In this document: positions 25,798 through 36,470 of the stretch, piece by piece | Position numbering within the stretch: position 1 is the stretch's first letter | Layout of the letters: every line of letters begins with the position of its first letter | DNA from: Triops longicaudatus | Taxonomy: Eukaryota > Arthropoda > Branchiopoda > Notostraca > Triopsidae | Direction of reading: 5' to 3' | Assembly (NCBI GenBank): GCA_022885665.1 | Contig: JAGQDJ010000062.1 | Coordinates: forward strand, 206,271 to 270,270 | Length of the DNA: 64,000 nucleotides | Translations under genes and position numbers: made by a program | Notes under the pieces: model-generated | What the model saw: the letters and a program-made list of their open reading frames with translations, nothing else | What the model was told of the DNA's origin: nothing | Database searches by the model: none

Positions 25798-28700
25798 TTA
25801 TTCAATTTTCACTTTGACGCCTTCGGCACTTAATTTCAGGGCGAAATAAACACTCAGGTTGGGACAGTACAACGGCCAATCAAAGATAAGTTTCTGGTCA
25901 CCGATAGTAAGGTACACTTTCAAAGCAAAGGTGTTCACGTCCACGTCCAGCTTGTCCAGCGTCACAACCACAGGATGAGAATCGAAGATCAACGAGGCTA
26001 AATTCATCACTTCGACGCCATTTACCGAAATAGAACCTAAAATCAAGCAAAAAAGTAACAAAAAATAACAATAAATAAATAAAGCTATTTTTGTCGAAGT
26101 TCAGTGTTTTTTTATATTAACTAACCACGTTTTTATGCAATTTTAGAATTTTACATCGATGCTAGCGTTTTTAGTAAACTTTTTGCAATTTTTACATTAA
26201 GTAAGCTATTAAGTATTTTTAGCACTTTTTAGATGAAGTACGCCTTCTTTTAGACCATTTTTGCAATTCTGTTGCCCTTTTTAGGTTGGTAGCCTTCCAA
26301 TTTAAGCATTTTTTAGGTTACGTAAGCTTCTTAGTGTAATGTTGGAAGATAAATATCGTCTAAACGTAGCTTAGCTACGTGAAAAATAACATCAATATTG
26401 TTGAAAAAATATACGTACCTAAAGCAGACACAAAAAACGCTCCCGGTTGCACTAATTCTCCACCGTGCACCCATTGCTCGACCAATCCGATTCCGTCATC
26501 GGCTCCTAACTTTCCTTCGCCCACAAACTATGAAAATTCCACAAATCATAATTAATAAACATATTATTTATTAAAATATTAATAGTTATAAATTTCACAA
26601 AATGGCAACGAAAATTTAACGAAATAATATACAAAACGAAATTAAATAAAAATAAATAATTCTTTAAAAAATAAAATTTTAAACAGAAACATTTTTCCTA
26701 AAAATTAATATTTTTCTTCGTTTTTTTTATTTGTTTGTTTATTTATTTTTTATTACCCGGAATGTAATCTCAGATCCAGGTTGCAACTGAGGACCCGACG
26801 AGTACAAGCAGGCGGGGCCTGAACCCGTCCTACTAGCCAATGTGCAATCTTCTTCTAACTCAAACATGTCATCACACAGCGAAAATCCTTTGAAAATCAA
26901 CAAAACCATTAGAAACGATTGAAGCTTCATAAAACCAAATTACAAAATGTTATCTCAATTTTTCAAATTTTATTTTTAATTTTTAAATATTATTTGAACT
27001 TTCATAATTTTTTTTTAATTTATAAAATTGTATTTCTGAATTATAAAAGTTTTATTAGACTGCTGAAAACTATTTTTTGAAAAAAAACAAAAAACAAATT
27101 TGGATTCGAATTACTGTAAATAGAGAAGTTGCAACACGCAGTGACGGAAGCAGAGGGCGGGCCCCAAATGGTGTCTTGTTCCCGGCGGCAGAATACGCGA
27201 AAAGTGTATACCACACCTTGGAGGAGGGGCCTTATCAAGAACTCGTTGTCTAAGCCGTTATAAATCTCCTGCCACTCGGTGTCGCCCTCTTTCTGCATTT
27301 CCAACCGGAAGTAAAACACGGTGTCTTCGTCGAAAACGGACTCATTGTCGACGCCGAGCATTTGCCACCGCAGAAAAAAGCCTTCGGGCCGATCTGCGAT
27401 GACAGTAATGTGGAACGGGGTCAGTTTGCCCACTTTGCCGAATTTTTCCAAAATTTCGGTCACACGTTCCAAACGCGCTAAATTCAAATTGCTCGAAATG
27501 AACGGAATTTCGTTTAATTGGATAAAAGGAAGGGGCGTGGTCAAAAAGGACGTTTTCGACGCCCAGTCGCTGTTGTTGGGCGTTTCAGGATCTTCGATTA
27601 AGCTTTGGCATGTTCTGTTGCGTGTCTCCAGGGTTTTACGTTGTGCCATGATCGATTTTAAGGCGCGGGAACGTAGACGGAAAACGTGCGATTTTAAGGC
27701 GTCCCGACGTCGAGTCATGGAACGGATTAATAACGCTAAAGCCTTATCTAACGAGTCATCAATATCTCCGAGCACTTGCGTGGCCGAATCCTTAACCTTT
27801 AAACAATAAAAACTGCGTTAACACTGCACTAGAAATCCCTTAAAAGCTTGAAAATTAATGTTATTTGAGCAAAAATTCAAATAATCGAGTAAAAACCCGA
27901 TTGAGTGCACTCATATAACCAAATCCACAAGAATGAATTCGTAAAGCAGGATAAGTTCATATAACCAGGTACAAGTTCACTTAATTGGGTAGCGACTCGG
28001 TTATATCACTTGTGTAACCCGATCTCTAACAAAGCTTCATAAAAGTGGAAAATTTATATAACGGGCTCGCTAGTTCACGTTATTGGTACAATCCCGGTTA
28101 CATGCACTCGGATGACTGGGCTTATATGAATTAATTCGTAATAATGGGTAAGCTCGTATAACTGGTAGGTGGTCCATAGAACCGGACTTTGGTCCCGATT
28201 ATATGAGCAATCTTTTGCATTTAATAACCTGCTCCAGTTAAGTGGATTTTCCGGTCGTTTGACCGGTATTACGTGCAGTAATAGCATTCTAACCTGTTTT
28301 TCGGCATCGCTCAACGTTTGCAACCGGTTTGCCACTTTTGACGCGTAATTCTGTGTTCTTTCCAACGCTTTGGTGGCTTCTGGTTTCCTAAAACAAGTAA
28401 ATAAAGCACAAATTTAATTTTTAACTAAATTAAGAATATTGATCTCCAGCGAAAGAAATTTTTATATAACGAAATTCGCTTGAATATTACTGTTCAGTAA
28501 CGATATCGGCAGATTCCATGGACTGTTCGATGACGTCATCGAACAGTATTTCAAATGGGACTATTTTGGCCCTCTTAGCCGCCGGGCCAGCGCGTTTATC
28601 CCGTTCAGCGCAACCGGGACAAAACTGTACCCAATCAATGATTTCTTTGACCATATTTCGCCAATAAAAACGAGCTTCAACGCGTTCGAGCGTTTTCTTC

Positions 28701-29023
28701 TGCCCCCAGTGCACCGTCCCTCCCTCGGGGGTGTGGCAATCCTTGAATATGCGTTTTTTGATTTCCTCATCGAAGATTACCAAACGTTGGCTTTTTTTGT
28801 CGCGCCCCCCGATGTAATACAGTTGATTGTTGATGAGCGTAAAACATTCAGCAGCGCGTCGTAATGTCCGTTTCTGGTTGTTCGACCAGCCTTGTGGGTA
28901 TTTGGATGCGGCCAGGAACGCAATAATGTTCGGAAAAGAGGTGGTGCGCTCCTCCTCTACTTTTATGTCTTCCAGCGCAGGGGAGGGGCTTAACGATAAA
29001 ACAGCTTTAATCTCGTCTCCCAT
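25798..29023 (-). CDS. CRLF3: GIN1-like H2C2 zinc-binding domain fused to CRLF3
   Basis: Six exons on the minus strand: 29023-28491, 28387-28294, 27796-27115, 26887-26757, 26527-26419 and 26036-25798. They total 1788 nt, 595 aa, with every junction in phase. Residues 1-178 hold an integrase-type H2C2 zinc-binding domain: RRAAECFTLINNQLYYIGG, then His97, His105, Cys135 and Cys138 with the linking TLERVEARFYWRNMVKEIIDWV. This resembles GIN1/KRBA2 and Ty3/gypsy integrases, but no catalytic core follows. From residue 179 the protein is CRLF3-like. It has an N-terminal coiled coil (KALERTQNYASKVANRLQTLSDAEKQ...), a fibronectin type III domain at about 334-435 (FLRWQML, YTFRVFCR, WGPPSASV) and a C-terminal SPRY-like module (GSEITFR, GSISVNGVEV, LIFDWPLYCPNLSVYF). 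Human CRLF3 is 442 aa; this part is 417. The join uses an ACA|GTAATA donor and a TTTTAG acceptor over 103 bp. Without that splice the first exon would stop at once. CRLF3 in insects is linked to cytokine-like neuroprotective signalling. Confidence 0.8.
27880..28260. repeat. Degenerate TATAACCGG-type repeats in a CRLF3 intron
   Basis: The intron 27797-28293 of the CRLF3 fusion gene holds about ten loose copies of TATAAC(C/T)(G/A)GG words, such as CATATAACCAGG, CGGTTATATCAC, TATAACGGGCTCG and GTATAACTGGTAGG, in both orientations. The same words flank the palindrome at 29.8-30.06 kb. Confidence 0.55.
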
Positions 29024-29221
29024 GATTTAGAACAAAACCTAGAAAAATGGAAAATAGAGAGTAATTACAATCAGTTAGTTTTAAAAAAAAGAAGAACTTA
29101 CCCGATTAATAATTTCGGCGTTAATTAAATTTGAAAAAGTTCCACAGTGTACGCTAGGAAAGAAATTCGCACTATTAGCAGAAGCACAACAGTCGCTTAG
29201 CGTCCAGATACGGTCCGCCAT
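29024..29221 (-). promoter_or_regulatory. Spliced leader with upstream ORF of the CRLF3 fusion gene
   Basis: A leader exon ends at 29102 with a strong donor (CGG|GTAAGT), and the acceptor is at 29040-29039, with the next exon starting at 29038. An ATG at 29221 opens a frame of 40 codons in the leader exon (MADRIWTLSDCCASANSANF...). It continues four codons into the next exon (V-L-F-stop, TAA at 29029-29027). The main ATG follows after only three bases. This is a textbook position for reinitiation-type translational control; the function is inferred. A second short ORF starts at 29226. Confidence 0.5.
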
Positions 29222-30096
29222 GACATTCAAGGGGGTGGGGACGGATTTTGGCAACCCACGTCCAGCCAAGTCATCCAGCGGCGCGTCTTTTGAACGTCAC
29301 AACGCAACAGGCCAAACGGAAATAAATCTCTTTTCCTTTATTTCGGTATTTTTAACATTTGAATTAAGTTTTTTATAGTTTGATATTTTTCGTATGTAAC
29401 ATAAATCGTTTACCATAATTTTTGAATAGTAAAAGATGTAGAAACGATGGAATCATCTTGGCTTCCTACACAGTCTAAGATAGCGGAAGTTAACTTAGTG
29501 GGTGGATTCAGAAAGAAAACTACTTTTGTGGTTAAGTATTCAACAGTAAAATTTTATTTCTTTATAATGCCCTGAAATATGTCACCTCATGTAATAAAAC
29601 GGCAGTATTACCGAATAATTTGCACTCAAATATCAAAGCGTGGAGCAAGTGGCGCCTTCACAATGGTGGGAATTAACACAAACATTAAAAAAAACACGAA
29701 AAACCTTACATACTAACTGAATTATTAACAGTCAATTTGATTTCAACTGTAGATGTTCCTTCAAATCTTCAGCACAATTCTTCCAGTTACATGAACATTT
29801 GCTCTCATAATTGGGTTTATTCCCTATGAATGAATTTCTGCGCTTGAGATTACAGCAAGTTTCATATAACCAGATTGGTTATACGAAACTTGATGTAATC
29901 TCAAGTGCAGAAATAACCAGATTGGTTATATGAAATTTTTCACTCAACTGGGCTACGGGCTCGATTATATAGCTACAATTGTTCAAGTAACCGGGATCGC
30001 TTTCCAATGTTATGGATTTTCCGTTCATATAACTGGTACAACAGCTTTCTCATTTCGACTTACTTGCGAATATATTTTCAAGCTTCTTAAAAATCT
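29222..30096. other. Intergenic region between CRLF3 fusion and PMM
   Basis: No gene seen. It contains the CRLF3-fusion promoter and, at 29834-29914, a large palindrome (listed separately). The motif ATAACCAGATTGGTTATA is repeated around the palindrome. The end of the PMM 3' UTR lies at the right. Confidence 0.5.
29834..29914. repeat. 81-bp near-perfect palindrome
   Basis: The left arm begins ATTTCTGCGCTTGAGATTAC and the right arm ends GTAATCTCAAGTGCAGAAAT. The arms of about 39 bases are inverted copies with only a few mismatches, meeting at ATAACCAGATTGGTTAT. The central motif recurs at once at 29912-29931 as a direct copy. It could be a foldback element, a MITE core or a transcribed hairpin. 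There is no coding content. Confidence 0.75.
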
Positions 30097-31260
30097 TTAC
30101 AAATTTAACAAAGTAGCCAATTGTTGTCTAGTGTCATCAGGACTCGTAACAGTGTGTCCAATCGTGCGTGAATCGCTAAAAATCTCGTGGTCATTGCCCC
30201 CAGGCGCAGTTTTATCGCCGAAAAAGTGAATCTCTTCAAATTCGTTCCCTTCGACATATTTCAGCGCGTAAGTTTTATCCCAGCCTTCCGGGAAGACGTC
30301 AAAACTGATTTGACCGCCAATACTGTACACCAGGCCTAAATCGGGGAATTCTTGACGTAAAGCAGTGACGAATTTCTGTCGAATTCCGTGAACAGCGTCG
30401 TACTCGCCGAAAGCATCGCGCTCAGCTTGGCTGCAACTGCGGCCCACGGGACACACGTTGATCAGACCGTTTCGGAATTCGATAAAAGTACCGCGTTTGA
30501 CCGGCAGAGTTATGTCGGACATGTACTTCAAGGCAAAATTGATGAAACGCTGCAGTTTTTCTTCACCGACGTGGTTTTGAATACTCTATAATGAAAAAAA
30601 AATTACAACATTAATAAACAAGTGTACAAAAGAAAAAAATTAAATAAAATAAAACCAAAGTTTTATAAAATAAATTAGGAAATTGAATAAAAATAAATGT
30701 ACAAAACCACACAAATTTGAAATTCTTATACGTATTAATATAATACAGAAAATTGAAGATATGTTACTTAAGAAATTACCATTTGTCCAATGAGACTGCC
30801 GTTTTTGTAAGCGACGAGGCCGTTTTCTGCGAAGACGTAGTCGTACTTTGTAATTACTGTATGACGAGAAGCAAATTAATTAAAATTCAAATATCTTTTT
30901 TCGATTTTTTGAAATTTTCTACGTATTAACTAAGAGATTGAAACATTTCCAGATTTTTTAAAATAATTACCGTCCATTCCACCCATTTGCTCAGCGATTT
31001 TGGATAAATCAGAGCCTCCAACAATACCAACAGTGACTTTAGGCTTGACTTGCTTTAACATAAATTCCTCCATTTCTGGTGTAATTTTCTAAAAATAAAA
31101 AATCCTTTTACATTTGTGTTTACAAAACGCACACATTTCATATAAAATGCCTTAGATTTAATTTAAAATGTGTTTACAGTTTTATTCGAAATACCTTTCG
31201 TGGCGCACTTAAAGTACCGTCAACGTCGAATAAACACAAAATCTTCGATCTATCTGCCAT
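30097..31260 (-). CDS. PMM2: Phosphomannomutase
   Basis: Converts mannose-6-phosphate to mannose-1-phosphate in the cytosol, feeding GDP-mannose for N-glycosylation. Four exons on the minus strand: 31260-31195, 31088-30971, 30856-30780 and 30585-30097. They total 750 nt, 249 aa; human PMM2 is 246. HAD-family catalytic motif I is FDVDGTLS with Asp12 (nucleophile) and Asp14 (acid/base). Other signatures are GIVGGSDLSKI, YVFAENGLVAYKNG, KRGTFIEFRNGLINVCPVGRSCSQ, SIGGQISFDVFPEGWDK and FFGDKTAPGGNDHEIF. All expected active-site and cap residues are present. Start is the first ATG (MADRSKILCLFD). The 261 bp upstream are shared with the divergent CPSF30 gene. Arthropods normally have one PMM gene, so PMM1 versus PMM2 is not resolved. 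Confidence 0.96.
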
Positions 31261-31521
31261 TTTAAGGTTACTTTTATTGTTACTTTTTTCCACACACGTA
31301 ACAGCAATCAAACTTAAATCAGGTTTGACGTGTCAGGCGGAAAATATTTCCTCGCATTTTTATGTGAAAAGTGATATAAACGCCATCTCGTAATTTACAA
31401 AGCTACTATTTCCAAAAGTTCGCGTTTCAGCCGCATGTTTTGGTGCGGTTTTCTGTTTTCTGCCTATTCTCGTGTTTGTGTACGATTCCAGCGTAGTTAA
31501 TTCCTTGAATTAGCTTTAGAA
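31261..31521. promoter_or_regulatory. Compact bidirectional promoter of PMM and CPSF30
   Basis: The start codons of two divergent housekeeping genes are 261 bp apart, so both promoters and leaders must lie here. An ACGCCATCTCG word lies at about 31379-31389. No TATA box stands out. Confidence 0.5.
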
Positions 31522-33510
31522 ATGGAGAAATTAATTGCAGACGTAGCTGGCGTCAAGTTTGACATGGAAGTCGCGCTGGAACAGCAATTAGGCGCTGTAA
31601 ACTTGCCCTTTCCTGGCATGGATAGTACGCCAATTTTTAAAATAATTACTTTTGCTTTCTTTTTTTTAATTTCTTTCTGTTTCTGTCATCTGTTCCTTTA
31701 ATTACACTCTACTGAACATAATAGAACGCCTAGCTTGTTGCTATAGCAGTTAAAACTCACTAAAATGATTTAAGAATATTAATGATTTAATAAAGTTTTC
31801 ATGGAATAGATACTAATATTTTTTGTTTTGATTAATTTCAGAGTCAACAGCCAGCGTCTGCATACCTTATAGCAAAGGACAATGTCCCCGGGGTCCCTAT
31901 TGTCCCTATAGACACATTCGAGGCGATCGCACCATCGTTTGCAAGCATTGGTTGCGCGGCCTTTGCAAAAAAGGCGACCAGTGCGAATTTCTCCACGAAT
32001 ACGATATGACCAAAATGCCTGAATGCTATTTCTACGCTCGATTCAGTATTATTTCACTCTTTATTCAAACTTCGTTCTTGAATCTTCTAACTATTTTTTT
32101 TAATATAGATGCGTGTCATAATAAGGAATGCCCGTTTTTGCACATCGATCCCGAGTCGAAAATCCGCGACTGTCCGTGGTACGATCGAGGATTTTGTAGA
32201 CATGGGCCCACATGTCGTCACCGACACGTACGACGTGTGTTGTGTATGAATTATGCCTCAGGGTTTTGTCCTGACGGCCCTAATTGCAAATTCATGCAGT
32301 AAGATTCGTTTTTAATTTTCGAGATTTTTTTTAAGGTTTGAATAAAAATAAGCGAGTATCTAATCTTAACTGTAATTTTAAATCGTTTTACAAAAATTCA
32401 TTATTTTGTAAAAAATTATGAAATTTATTGAACATAGAATTTAAACGAAAAATAATTCAAATTTGTTATAATTCAAATTCAAATTTTTTCCGTTTTTTCG
32501 CAGTCCGAGGTTCGAATTACCACCAATGCCCGAGGATATAAAGCCTGGAGGCAAAAAATCAGTTATTGTGTGCCATTATTGCGGCGAATCAGGCCACAAA
32601 GCGTTGCAATGTCCGAAAATGCCTTGCGAAGCACGTGAAGTGCTCATGCGACCGCATGACGTGCTTCCCTCTCACGGCGGTGGCTACGGATCGCATGGTG
32701 GTGGGGGTGACCACCGTGGTGGTATGGGTGGTGGCTACCACCATGAACACCGGGGGCGTGACCGGGGCGAACGAGGTCCGCCCAGGCCTTTGGAAGAAGT
32801 CACGTGCTTCAAAGTAGGCGTGGTTTGCACTTTTCTACGTTTTTCTCTCTTCTTTTTTATCGTTGTAACGCGTCACTTGACGTTAAGGTCGTTTACTGTG
32901 TTTACGTGTCACTAAGGTCTTTTACGGGAATCTAGCGTTTTACAATGAATTATGAAAATGATTTATGTGGTGTCCGTAAAAACGCTGTACATCACTATTG
33001 TTTTTTTTTTTGTGCAGTTCGTCCCAGTTTCTTATGAGCTTCTATACTGAAGTTTGAAGTCTGGAGATATAATGTTCATAAAAAAGAGGCACAGACATAA
33101 TGGTGTGTGTAGCTACCGTGTACCAGGATTTTATGGCTATTTTAGCATAGGGACTTTTTATCCAGAAAAACGATTACGACTTAAATACTTTTTGCTTCTA
33201 AGGTGTCCCACTTTTTTAAGACCGACTAAATTAAAGCATAGTGACAGCATTAATTTTGTTACGTTTTTTTTAATGTTAGTTACCTAAAAATCTAAGAATA
33301 CACAGAAACATATGGCGTTAATTACGGTTCCCATTAGCGCGTGCATTTTAAGCTTAAAGCTAATTTTCCGAATATTGTTTTCTCATGAATTTGCTAATAA
33401 TTTTGTTTTTATTTTATTTTCAGTGTGGAGACAAAGGTCATTATGCCAACAAGTGTCCAAAAGGTCATTTAGCCTTCCTAAGCCAAGGTGGCGGCGGCCC
33501 TCGGCGATGA
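31522..33510 (+). CDS. CPSF4: Cleavage and polyadenylation specificity factor 30 kDa subunit
   Basis: Subunit of the nuclear mRNA 3'-end processing complex that recognises the AAUAAA signal (Drosophila clipper). Five exons: 31522-31624, 31842-32045, 32109-32298, 32504-32813 and 33424-33510. They total 894 nt, 297 aa, in phase. It has five CCCH zinc fingers in the family order (VCIPYSKGQCPRGPYCPYRH; VCKHWLRGLCKKGDQCEFLHEYDMTKMPECYFY; NKECPFLH; DCPWYDRGFCRHGPTCRHRH; LCMNYASGFCPDGPNCKFMH). After PRFELPPMPEDIK come a zinc knuckle (CHYCGESGHKALQC), a Gly/His-rich linker and a second knuckle (CFKCGDKGHYANKC). The second knuckle is split by the last, 610-bp intron. The end KGHLAFLSQGGGGPRR matches the conserved KGHLAFLS tail. 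Having two knuckles resembles invertebrate CPSF30; vertebrate CPSF4 has one. Confidence 0.95.
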
Positions 33511-33684
33511 TTCGTTCCCAAAATTATCATATTTTTCAAAAAAAATTGTCTGAATTTCGTTTTCTTTGTATTTCCGGTTCATACACAAAAAGATTTACAT
33601 CCAGAAAAGTATTATGAGAAAATTATTTGTACATAAGTTGGGTTTTCAAATACGATTTAGCTCAAAGATTCGTAAATTCCATTT

Positions 33685-35314
33685 TTATTGTTTTTTCCAA
33701 GAATAGAACATCTCTAAAGGTTGGTTATTCTTGCAGTATTTCTCGTTCACTTCTTCCAAAGTCTGCATTCCGTTCAGGAGCAGAAATTGGCCCGGACTGG
33801 GCGCGATGTGGATGCAGAAATTGGTGAGACAGTCCGGTACTTCTGATTCCAGGTCAAGGGTCAACCGCATCGCCAAATACTTGCTCAGATGATCAACTTT
33901 AAAGCAAAAGAAACAAAAATTTTGCTGAATTAGACCGATAATGCTATTTTATTTCATAAAGAAAAATCGCGAAAAAATGTTTATGTCCATAAAAAGCGAG
34001 ACGAAAGTAACGCATCTTACATAAAAAAAAGTCCCAGTTTATTTTGGACACCAAGTATTGGTTTTGATTCTTAAAAAATAAATAAAAAATAAAACCGGGT
34101 GTAAAAAGTTCGCTACATCAGAGCCGCTGTACGTTTATAGAAGTTAAAAATCCAAGATCTCTTCTGCACTACCCGAATTCCTGTTATAAAATTTAATATT
34201 AAAAATTTGTACTAATCTTGTTTCTAGCTGTTTCTAATACGTGACAGGCTTTCGAAAAAGTAATTTTGACACAAGTATCTCATATACTCCAATTTTTTTT
34301 TTTAATTTTACAAATTCCCTAGAATTCCTGGATTTTTCAGTATTGTCATAACTTTATAGAACTAGTTACTTGTAGGTAGACTTGTAGACAGACAGATTGG
34401 GAATTCTAGGACTTAGCTTGTGTAGTAAGTTAAATCTTAGTTTGAACAAATTAATGTTGCCCTTAAAAATGAATTTTCTGTCCAAATTTTCATTTTTTTT
34501 TTTTTTTTTTTTTTGCGCTCCGAAAAATTTGAAAATTACTCGTGGCGTTCCCTGTGGTTTTAAGAAACCGAACCGAGTTTTCCTTCAACGCTTTGATGAG
34601 CTCGTTGTCGGGAGCCATTTCTACTGGGTGTGGCTTGAAAACGAGTTCAATTTCGTTGAGATCGGATGGTCCTTCGCCGTCGTTGGTCGTTTCGGCGCCC
34701 GAATTGGACTCATTTTCGGAATGCACCACTTGCGATTTCTTCCGAAAAGAGGCCTGCGAGGTACTGCCCGTCTCACTGGGCGTGGGCGTGGAGGGGGCGC
34801 TGACGTTGGGCGTGGTTGCGTGCGAATTGGGCGTTTCGGGCTCGGCTGCGTTTTTTCGCGCTCTTTGCGTCCGATTTTGGCTCTGGAGCTTGATGCCTTC
34901 TTCTATCGTGCTCATGAGCGTTTGGGAGTGAGTTTTGCTCAATTTGGCCAAAACGCGCTCTTGGTGCGCTTCGTATTCGTCCCGACTGGGATAAATTTTG
35001 GCGATTAACATGTCAAAATTCGGATCAGGGCGGAGCGAGCGCTTGGACACGAGTTTTTTGCGGCAGGTGGGGCACTCTTTATTGCCCGAGCGTAACGCAG
35101 TGATGATGCAGTCGGAGCAGAACCGGTGCAAACATTCTTTGGTGGTCATAGTGTTTTTGAGCATGTCGAGACAAATCGGACACATGAGTTCGGAATGCAA
35201 GCTGCGCGGAGAAACGGCGATTTCGGTGTTATCTGTTATAGCTTCTTGAGGCGTACGGTGCAATTCGTAGAGGGAGAGTTCCCAGGTCTTGTTCACGCTT
35301 GGTTCTGCAGTCAT
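33685..35314 (-). CDS. Sce: RING1/Sce Polycomb E3 ubiquitin ligase
   Basis: Catalytic subunit of Polycomb repressive complex 1, which monoubiquitinates histone H2A in the nucleus. Two exons on the minus strand: 35314-34540 and 33896-33685 (987 nt, 328 aa; human RNF2 is 336). The N-terminal region has the conserved WELSLYELHRTPQEAI. The C3HC4 RING spans residues 45-84 (CPICLDMLKNTMTTKECLHRFCSDCIITALRSGNKECPTC) and is followed by SKRSLRPDPNFDMLIAKIYPSRDEYEAHQERVLAKL, as in all RING1 proteins. A Ser/Thr/Pro-rich linker leads to the C-terminal RAWUL ubiquitin-like domain (IELVFKPHP, GNATIDHLSKYLAMRL, FLLLNGMQTLEEVNEKYCKNNQPLEMFYSW). Intron 1 has a GTAATTTT donor beside a run of about 20 A on the minus strand. 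Confidence 0.96.
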
Positions 35315-36470
35315 TTTGCGGTTATTTGTGAAGAAAAATGAGAAATATGAGCGTCACAAGCATCACAACAAAACAAAGATAAACATGGGAGTCTGTAGGA
35401 GGGGAACAGCGAATTGAGCGAGGAAACGCGAACAAGTGTGGATTCGATGCGCGGAGTACCTGGAAGCAGCCTCTCGGTCTTGGAACGTTACAATTTTGGG
35501 TACTTTTCTGTTATACACGGCCCCTCGATTCTTAGTTTTCCCACCCTAACGTAACCATACCTAACTTAACCTAACAAAACATAACCAAATTTAACTCATT
35601 TTAACAAATTTTAATGTATTTAATCTCCCGCGCGTATGTAAGCCATAGGGAAATCAATGCAAAAAGAAGGCCAGTTTGGTTAGGTTTATTTAGATTAGGT
35701 TAGTCTGGTTAGGTTACGTTAGGCCCAGATTACGTTCAGGAATGTTTACTTGTAAGTTTACCCAAGGGAAGCACTAATGAAACGAGCAAATAAGGTGGGT
35801 GTATAACAGAAAAGCACCTTATATTGGATTTTGTTATATAGTTTGGAGGACAAGATTATATGTTGGTATAGTAAAGTATTTGTTTAATGCATGGATATAT
35901 TTCGTGGTTTGAAACTCTTTGAAATAGCTTTACTAAGTAGAAAATGAAGTGAACCCATATTTGAACTTGAGACACGTGGTTATGGCGCCGCTCTACCGGT
36001 GGCATGGGTTGGAAGCTCAAAGGCATAAAATGGAACATTGTACCAAATAGCAGTCTACCGCATATATGGTTTTGTACTACAGCTGTATTTAAAGCATGGA
36101 AGAAATTTGAAAACGTGTAGAAGACGTCCATTTTTAATATTTTTAAGTATTCAAGGTATGATTTTACCTCGATTTACCTCGATTTTTTGTTTTTTAAAGT
36201 ACGTACAAAACTAGACTGAAATCTTCGTATATTTGGCATTAGTCAAACAATAGTTACAGATGGCAAAAAAGGCACTGACAAGGAAAAAAATGATCATCTT
36301 CACTTATTTCACCAATATTTCAACAACGCGACTTCCAGGGCATAAATTCCCTCCAACAAATCGTAGGTCCATAATTGGACTTATTTCCAAAAAAATTAAC
36401 GGAATTGAATAATAAAATTCAGATCCATTCGGCTTCCAGCCATGTAGTAAAAAAAAAATGCAGAAGTCTT
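35315..36470. other. Intergenic region between RING1 and the MIF4G gene
   Basis: No gene seen. The RING1 leader and promoter lie on the left. At about 35545-35600 and 35680-35740 are short runs of CTAAC/GTTAG words (such as CTTAACCTAAC and TTAGGTTACGTTAGG), a simple motif common in insect intergenic DNA. The two patches face each other in opposite orientation. Confidence 0.5.

Noticed and set aside
28487..29023. H2C2 exon as a stand-alone intronless gene ending at 28487
   Set aside because: Possible, but the stop lies one base past a phase-2 donor that links it perfectly to CRLF3, which otherwise has no first exon. The fusion explains more.
29102..29221. First coding exon of CRLF3 (MADRIWTLSDCC...)
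   Set aside because: Its donor phase does not match the CRLF3 exon at 28387, and the matching frame contains a stop with no ATG. It fits a leader exon with an upstream ORF instead.
34490..35008. 203-codon plus-strand frame opposite RING1
   Set aside because: Mirror frame of the RING1 coding exon with an odd Phe/Gly/Arg composition.
35545..35740. CTAAC/GTTAG patches as interstitial telomere repeat
   Set aside because: Units are irregular and short, not a clean (TTAGG)n array.
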